NCBI GenBank assembly: GCA_041190985.1
Contig: JBEEPT010000014.1
Coordinates: 1-9,062 of the forward strand
Length of the DNA stretch: 9,062 nucleotides
Reading direction: 5' to 3'
Source of the DNA: Malikia sp041190985
GTDB taxonomy: Bacteria; Pseudomonadota; Gammaproteobacteria; Burkholderiales; Burkholderiaceae_C
The position numbers and the translations under genes were made by a program. Positions 5,016-9,062 of this stretch are shown here, piece by piece. Below the pieces are notes generated by a model. It ran no database searches and was not told where the DNA came from. It worked only from the letters and a program-made list of their open reading frames with translations. How positions within the stretch are numbered: position 1 is the first letter of the stretch; each line of letters begins with the position of its first letter.

Positions 5016-8000
5016 TCAGATCGGCTCGCCCGGGGCGCGCCACAGTTGCACAACCCCGTCCCGCGTCATGCCGTCTGCGCACACGCCGGTGGTGGTGGGC
5101 CCGTCGTGCCATGCAAAGCTCTCATACGCGGGCACGTAGATCCACTTGCCGTAAGGAGCCTCAGTGCCGGCGTTGCCGTAGTTCTGCGGCAACGGGGCCT
5201 TGTTGATCGGAGAGGCGCCGCCGAAGTCTTCTTTGCCCCAGGTCCAGGTGCACGTGGCGAAGTTGAGCGACGACGGAGTGAGCGTCGTGCAAAAGGTGTC
5301 GCCCCAGCCCTCGTAGATGTAGAACTTCTGCAACGCGGGATGCCATGCAACGCCAACGTTCCAGCCGCCGTGCAGCATGGGGTTGTTCGTCGGCAGGTCG
5401 GCGTCGGTGCGGTGCACCGGCACGCCCGTGCCCATCGTCAAAACGGTCAGGCCCATCGCCAGATTGGCGCTGGCGGTGGACTGATTGCCGGGCGACAGGA
5501 TGATGACCGCATCGGCCTCGGCGCAGTAGCACACGGCGCACTGCGTGACCGGCAGCGCCGTCGTCGCGTTGGCCTGCGTCTTGAGCGTGTGGGCCGTGAA
5601 TGTCAGCGGCAGAGTGCCAAGCGGGTGATAGAACGCCTGCGAGAACGACTGCACGAAGTACCAGATGCGGTCACGCTTGGTGTCGCGGAAGCTCTGCGTC
5701 GTGGCAAAGCCCGGCCAGCCGCCCAGCGGCGCCGCGGTGGCGCGGCTCATGACGCCCGTCGCCAGATCCATGACGTGCGGCGCCCACAGCGCGTTGTCTC
5801 CACTGCTGCCAGGGCGTGGATCGACGCTGCTCGCGTCTTGGTGGTAGTGCGCCTCTGGCAGCAGCAGGGAGCCCAGAGGGCCGCCGCCCGCATATGGCGG
5901 CACGTATCCGTTCTGGTTGTACTCGTGGTCGCTGAACTTGATGTAGCTGCCGTTGTGGTCGTAGTCCAGCCACGCCAAATCGCGCAGATCGTTGGCCGCT
6001 ACGTAGCTCAGAATGTTGCGCGCGTCGCTCCACCCGCTCCACGCGCTGGTGGTTGGCACGTTGCCCGGCGCGCCCACGCACCGCCACTTGCGCGACGCGA
6101 AGTCGAAGACGTAGCCGAAAGCGCCGATGTTTCCGCCGTGGCCGCCACCGTGCACGATGGCCGCGCCGGCTGCGCCGTACTCTGGCGCGTGGGTGGTCCC
6201 GCTGTAGCTCGACACCATCGAAGCGAAGCTGTTCGCACCGCCGTAGCCGTTCCACCAGCGATTAGCCAGCGTGACGCCAGAGGTCGCGTCGTAGTCCACG
6301 CTGGTCGCGTCGTTCAAACTGATGTTCGACCGCTCGCCAACAGCCGGCAGGATGCCGCTGTAGCTCTCCAGCGCAAGCGTGGTCACGTCGGCCGCGTTGG
6401 TCGGGTACTGATCGGCGTAGGCACCTGCGGTGCCGGTCAGAACGTAGGTGCTCCAATTGGTGTTCGCGCGCAGCCTTGCCAGCGCCGCGCTCGCACCGGG
6501 CGCATTGAGCGACGCGCACGCTGCAATCGTCTCTCCCAGGATGGCCCACCAGCCGGTGGTGTCGGTGATGTCGCCGCCGAACAGGTCGGCGCCGTCCACC
6601 TTGCCGCCGCTGTAGCCGTTGTCCGTCACGATCCACTTGTCGTAGAACGCGCCCCAACTTGCGAACCACGGGCCTGTCCCACCAGCGTAGTCAGGGTACG
6701 TTCCATCGTCGTGATCGACAGTCACACCGCCGCTGGTGGCAGCCCAAGAGCCGGCATTGCTGTTCGCCCAGAGTCGGCTCGCCAGGAGCGGCAGATACTC
6801 ATTCGTCGCGCACACAGCGAAGCGATAGAAGAACTCCGTTGATCCCGTCCCTCCGAGACGCCCGACGATGCTCTTGCTGATCCAGTCGAAGAAGGCGCGC
6901 GCCTTCTCGCGCCGCTGGATCGACGTGCCCACGCGCATGGCGATGGCGCGGCCCCATGCGCCCGTCCAGAAGTCGTATTGCCACGCCTGATTGCCGCCGT
7001 TCGTGCCTTGGCCGATGCACTCGATCAGGCCCAGCGGGTTCATGCCGCTGGAACCGTAGGGCTCCACATACTTGCCGTGGTAGTAGTCGATGTTGTGATC
7101 GACCGAGGCGTCGAGATCGGCCTTCAGCGAGTCGCCGTCAGGCGTCACGCACGCGGCAATCACCAGATTGCGCATACACCACGCGGCGCCGCGCATCTGC
7201 TGGAGAGACGGCACGATGCTCGGCTCGCAGTGCATCATCCCGCTGACGCGCTGCTCCGCCGTGGCGAGGTAGTTCACCGCCGCGATGTGCTGGCATTCCT
7301 CCATGAACCAGAAACGGCCCGATGTGAGGTACGCCATCAGGGGCGCGGCCGGCTGGTGAGAGCGCTGGAACTTGCCGGTCGTGCCGGCGTTGTTGGTGCC
7401 GACGATGGCAGGCGTCTGCGTCAAGCCGGCATCCTGCCGGTCATACACGTTCACCAGCGTGTCGGCCTCGCCCACGCGAAGCTGATAGTCGCTGCGTTGG
7501 CTGAAGCGGATGGGCCGGTTCGTCGCCTCGTCGCGGTAGTGGATCTGCCACTGGCCCATGCGGAAGGACTCGCGCCAGCACTGCGTGACACCCAGCGCGT
7601 CGGACGACACCAGCGCGATGGCTTCCCACGCGGGCTGAACGCCGATGCTCGGGTGGCCGCCGCCCTGACCCATCACCGTGCTGTGGATCGTGACGGTGGA
7701 GCCGAACGCCTCGTATGGCGTGAACTGCGCGCTGACACCCTTCCCGCCACCGCTGATGCTGCCGAAGTCGCGCTCAACCGTACTCATGTACGTCTGCACC
7801 AGTCCGGTGGCATACAGGTAGCCGCGCGAGTGCTTCGGCGTCGTGGTCTTGTCGGTGCCCAGCCAGTAGGACAGCGTGCCGCCGCTGATGAGCGGCGCGC
7901 GGGTGTGGTGGTGCACCGGCAGGCTGGTGCTGATGAAGCGCGTCGTGCCGCCCAGGCTGAAGCTGTAGTTGCCCGGTTTCTCGGTCGGGCTGGAGACTCC

Positions 8001-8543
8001 GAGGTATCCGTTCTCGATCCACGGCAGCACCTCGACCGCGCCCGTAGACCACATCCGCACCTCCATCCACGCCGTAAGGTGCGCGTCACTGCCGATGGCC
8101 TTGCGGTAGATCCACGACGACATGACCGGACCCGTGGCCCAGGTGATGAACGGGGCATCCCAATCGGCGCTGTCGCTGGCCCATGTGGCGTTGCCATAGA
8201 CATCGGTGCCGAACACGGCCGCGATGCCGGTTGCCTTCAGGTCCGCCGTGGTGATCGTGCTGCCGGTGGCCGCGGTGCCAATGTCGATGGGCACGGTCGC
8301 CGACGTAGAGGCCAGCGTCGCAACCCCAGAGACCAACGCGATCTTGGCCGAGCCATCGGGCCAGCGCGACTTGACGTCGAGTTGCAGCCCGCCGAGAGTG
8401 CCGCCCTCAGGCACGTCTCCAGCAGCGAATGCGTGCCCAGCAGTCCAAGGATAGATTCCGGAGCTTGCTGCAAACAGCGTCAGATCGGCCAGCCACTGGC
8501 GGCCGAAGACGCGACGGGCTGGCGTGACTGTTGAGCGGCCCAA
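5016..8543 (-). CDS. Giant lyase-like/kelch-propeller virion protein (1175 aa)
   Basis: The start is TTG 8543 with AGGA (8552-8555) 8 nt upstream, overlapping the previous stop. The N-terminal beta region (about 10-260) has 'FAAGDVPEGGTLGGLQLD' (39-56) and 'SRWPDGSAKIAL' (59-70), like the RIFT-barrel domain of PcRGLX/YetA-type rhamnogalacturonan lyase relatives. Family-like landmarks follow: HHHTR (211-215), 'GQGGGHPSIGVQPAWEA' (292-308), HYRDE (335-339), SHQPA (395-399), 'FWFMEECQ' (411-418), 'RGAAWCMRN' (451-459) and TPDGD (467-471), probably an alpha-toroid catalytic or sugar-binding part. Residues about 745-1170 look like a kelch/galactose-oxidase-type beta-propeller: 'HAPEYGAAGAAIVHGGGHGG' (785-804), 'GYVFDFASRKWRC' (810-822), 'GVAWHPALQKFYIYEG' (1064-1079) and 'GKWIYVPAYESFAW' (1132-1145). 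A CxxCxC occurs at 1002-1007. Likely a virion-exposed polysaccharide-binding or depolymerising protein. The homology is recalled, not searched, and catalysis is unproven. Confidence 0.75.
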   Translation of the reverse strand: MGRSTVTPARRVFGRQWLADLTLFAASSGIYPWTAGHAFAAGDVPEGGTLGGLQLDVKSRWPDGSAKIALVSGVATLASTSATVPIDIGTAATGSTITTADLKATGIAAVFGTDVYGNATWASDSADWDAPFITWATGPVMSSWIYRKAIGSDAHLTAWMEVRMWSTGAVEVLPWIENGYLGVSSPTEKPGNYSFSLGGTTRFISTSLPVHHHTRAPLISGGTLSYWLGTDKTTTPKHSRGYLYATGLVQTYMSTVERDFGSISGGGKGVSAQFTPYEAFGSTVTIHSTVMGQGGGHPSIGVQPAWEAIALVSSDALGVTQCWRESFRMGQWQIHYRDEATNRPIRFSQRSDYQLRVGEADTLVNVYDRQDAGLTQTPAIVGTNNAGTTGKFQRSHQPAAPLMAYLTSGRFWFMEECQHIAAVNYLATAEQRVSGMMHCEPSIVPSLQQMRGAAWCMRNLVIAACVTPDGDSLKADLDASVDHNIDYYHGKYVEPYGSSGMNPLGLIECIGQGTNGGNQAWQYDFWTGAWGRAIAMRVGTSIQRREKARAFFDWISKSIVGRLGGTGSTEFFYRFAVCATNEYLPLLASRLWANSNAGSWAATSGGVTVDHDDGTYPDYAGGTGPWFASWGAFYDKWIVTDNGYSGGKVDGADLFGGDITDTTGWWAILGETIAACASLNAPGASAALARLRANTNWSTYVLTGTAGAYADQYPTNAADVTTLALESYSGILPAVGERSNISLNDATSVDYDATSGVTLANRWWNGYGGANSFASMVSSYSGTTHAPEYGAAGAAIVHGGGHGGNIGAFGYVFDFASRKWRCVGAPGNVPTTSAWSGWSDARNILSYVAANDLRDLAWLDYDHNGSYIKFSDHEYNQNGYVPPYAGGGPLGSLLLPEAHYHQDASSVDPRPGSSGDNALWAPHVMDLATGVMSRATAAPLGGWPGFATTQSFRDTKRDRIWYFVQSFSQAFYHPLGTLPLTFTAHTLKTQANATTALPVTQCAVCYCAEADAVIILSPGNQSTASANLAMGLTVLTMGTGVPVHRTDADLPTNNPMLHGGWNVGVAWHPALQKFYIYEGWGDTFCTTLTPSSLNFATCTWTWGKEDFGGASPINKAPLPQNYGNAGTEAPYGKWIYVPAYESFAWHDGPTTTGVCADGMTRDGVVQLWRAPGEPI

Positions 8544-8551
8544 TGGCCCAG

Positions 8552-8555
8552 TCCT
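8552..8555 (-). promoter_or_regulatory. Shine-Dalgarno fixing the TTG start of the giant protein
   Basis: AGGA on the mRNA strand, 8 nt before TTG 8543 and overlapping the TAG of the 128-aa gene. No ATG or GTG with a usable site lies nearby in frame. The conserved-looking region starts soon after (about residue 10), so this weak codon is the best start. Confidence 0.5.
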
Positions 8556-8940
8556 AGTTAAGGCCCCGCGCGCGGTAGAAGCCCGCGGCGTTGATCTGCA
8601 GCGTCACGTCGCCTCCGCGCACGTGCACATCCGGTGCCGCGGGCATGTTGGCCTCGACGGTGGTTTGCACCATGCCTTCGACCATGTGGACGTGCGTGTC
8701 GCCGGTGGTGACCTGAGTCTGCGGCACGTTGACCGTGATCTGAGACGGCGTTTGCGGGCGCGACAACGCCGCGGTCATGTGGGCGAAGGCGGCCGCCATT
8801 GCCTGCGTGTTCGCGTCCGGCGAGTCGGTCGGCGGGGGCGGCGCATCTGCGTCGATCAGCGCCTGCAGCGCGTCGCGGATGTTGGTCGCTGCGGCTGCCT
8901 GCGCGGCGAGTACGGCGAGCTGCCCGGGTGTCAATGTCAC
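8554..8940 (-). CDS. Small portal-proximal structural protein (128 aa)
   Basis: Begins at GTG 8940, overlapping the upstream stop by four bases (GTGA), with AAGGA (8947-8951) 6 nt upstream. The N-terminal half is Ala-rich and helical (MTLTPGQLAVLAAQAAAATN; helix about 5-30), followed by a Pro-rich linker 'DADAPPPPTDSPDANT' (30-45). The C-terminal half is a run of short beta strands with alternating Val/Thr: 'SQITVNVPQTQVTTGDTHVH' (66-85), 'VQTTVEANMPAAPDVHVRGG' (91-110) and 'DVTLQINAAGFYRARG' (111-126). 'VNVP'-type alternating segments are typical of small proteins encoded next to phage portals, from memory. Function is unknown. It could be a linker that anchors the following giant protein, since the two are adjacent and coupled (10-nt gap). 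Confidence 0.65.
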   Translation of the reverse strand: MTLTPGQLAVLAAQAAAATNIRDALQALIDADAPPPPTDSPDANTQAMAAAFAHMTAALSRPQTPSQITVNVPQTQVTTGDTHVHMVEGMVQTTVEANMPAAPDVHVRGGDVTLQINAAGFYRARGLN

Positions 8941-9062
8941 GACGCGTCCTTTTCGATCTGCACCGACCGCGTGATGCGCTCGGTGACGGTGTCGCGCTCG
9001 ATGCGCGACGTGGTCTCGCGGTCAGGCATGGAGACGATGCGCATGTCGACCACGGCCGGCGC
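8937..9062 (-). CDS. C-terminal end of a portal or portal-proximal structural protein (partial)
   Basis: The frame is open from the right edge of the window for 41 codons to TGA at 8937-8939, which overlaps the GTG of the next gene. The visible C-terminus contains 'VVDMRIVSMPDRETTSRIER' and ends 'TRSVQIEKDAS'. The form 'R(x)TT(x)xERD...x(V/F)E(K/R)DA' as a terminal segment is, from memory, common in phage proteins encoded at or just after the portal gene. It is strongly charged and looks like an extended beta hairpin. Because only the tail is present, the choice between portal, a portal-following minor structural protein and something else cannot be made here. Confidence 0.55.
   Translation of the reverse strand, partial: APAVVDMRIVSMPDRETTSRIERDTVTERITRSVQIEKDAS

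Noticed and set aside
5009..5053. Upstream extension of the 215-aa gene to 5053
   Set aside because: It would lie inside the end of the giant gene. ATG 5008 has GAGGA at the right spacing, overlapping the previous stop.
5016..5200. Diversity-generating retroelement variable region at the end of the giant gene
   Set aside because: I looked for a C-type-lectin-like end, an adenine-linked template copy and a reverse transcriptase and saw none in the window; the C-terminus reads as a propeller blade.
5046..6842. 598-codon plus-strand open frame
   Set aside because: Antisense shadow of the giant protein gene; composition is Arg/Val/His/Gly-rich and lacks a convincing Shine-Dalgarno or recognisable motif.
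6978..8534. 518-codon plus-strand open frame
   Set aside because: Also a shadow of the giant gene. The minus-strand product shows coherent family landmarks throughout this stretch, and the plus-strand product shows none.

Overview
The window is a densely packed virion-structural segment of a tailed bacteriophage or prophage (Caudoviricetes-like). Every gene I can support lies on the minus strand, so the cluster reads from right to left. The DNA is strongly GC-rich with G/C-biased third codon positions. That fits a phage of a high-GC proteobacterium, perhaps a Burkholderiales-type host, but nothing here fixes the host, and I see no integrase, att site or host gene. Both ends cut through genes.

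Reading order: (1) 8937-9062, the C-terminal 41 codons of a structural protein, probably portal or portal-proximal. (2) 8554-8940, a 128-aa small structural protein. (3) 5016-8543, a 1175-aa protein with an N-terminal half resembling the RIFT-barrel plus alpha-toroid proteins related to PcRGLX/YetA (rhamnogalacturonan lyase-like) and a C-terminal kelch/galactose-oxidase-like beta-propeller. (4) 4361-5008, a 215-aa beta-sandwich surface protein with a Gly6 linker. (5) 3637-4359, a 240-aa protein with two beta modules. (6) 3417-3632, a 71-aa small protein. (7) 1987-3417, a 476-aa fibre-like protein with a decapeptide-repeat stalk and coiled coil. (8) 1585-1977, a 130-aa protein with four 23-residue repeats and a basic/acidic tail. 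(9) 479-1561, an HK97/S78-type prohead protease with an in-frame scaffold domain, nested at 479-961 with its own ribosome-binding site. (10) 2-454, the start of a DUF2190-like capsid decoration protein. The major capsid protein should follow beyond the left edge.

Neighbouring genes overlap by 1-4 nt or are separated by at most 24 nt. Nearly every start has a Shine-Dalgarno sequence overlapping or next to the previous stop, so this looks like one polycistronic, translationally coupled unit. The exception is the protease start: it has no Shine-Dalgarno and sits in a 7-bp mRNA hairpin.

The most interesting feature is the layout. A cassette of about 7 kb encoding exposed, probably glycan-interacting proteins sits between the portal-side genes and the protease/scaffold/decoration genes, where a standard HK97-like head operon has little or nothing. 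This could be a head-decoration (capsid-fibre) system or a displaced adsorption module. I cannot decide between these from sequence alone. No RNA genes, CRISPR arrays, insertion sequences, promoters or convincing terminators were found, and there is no gene-free stretch longer than 24 nt.
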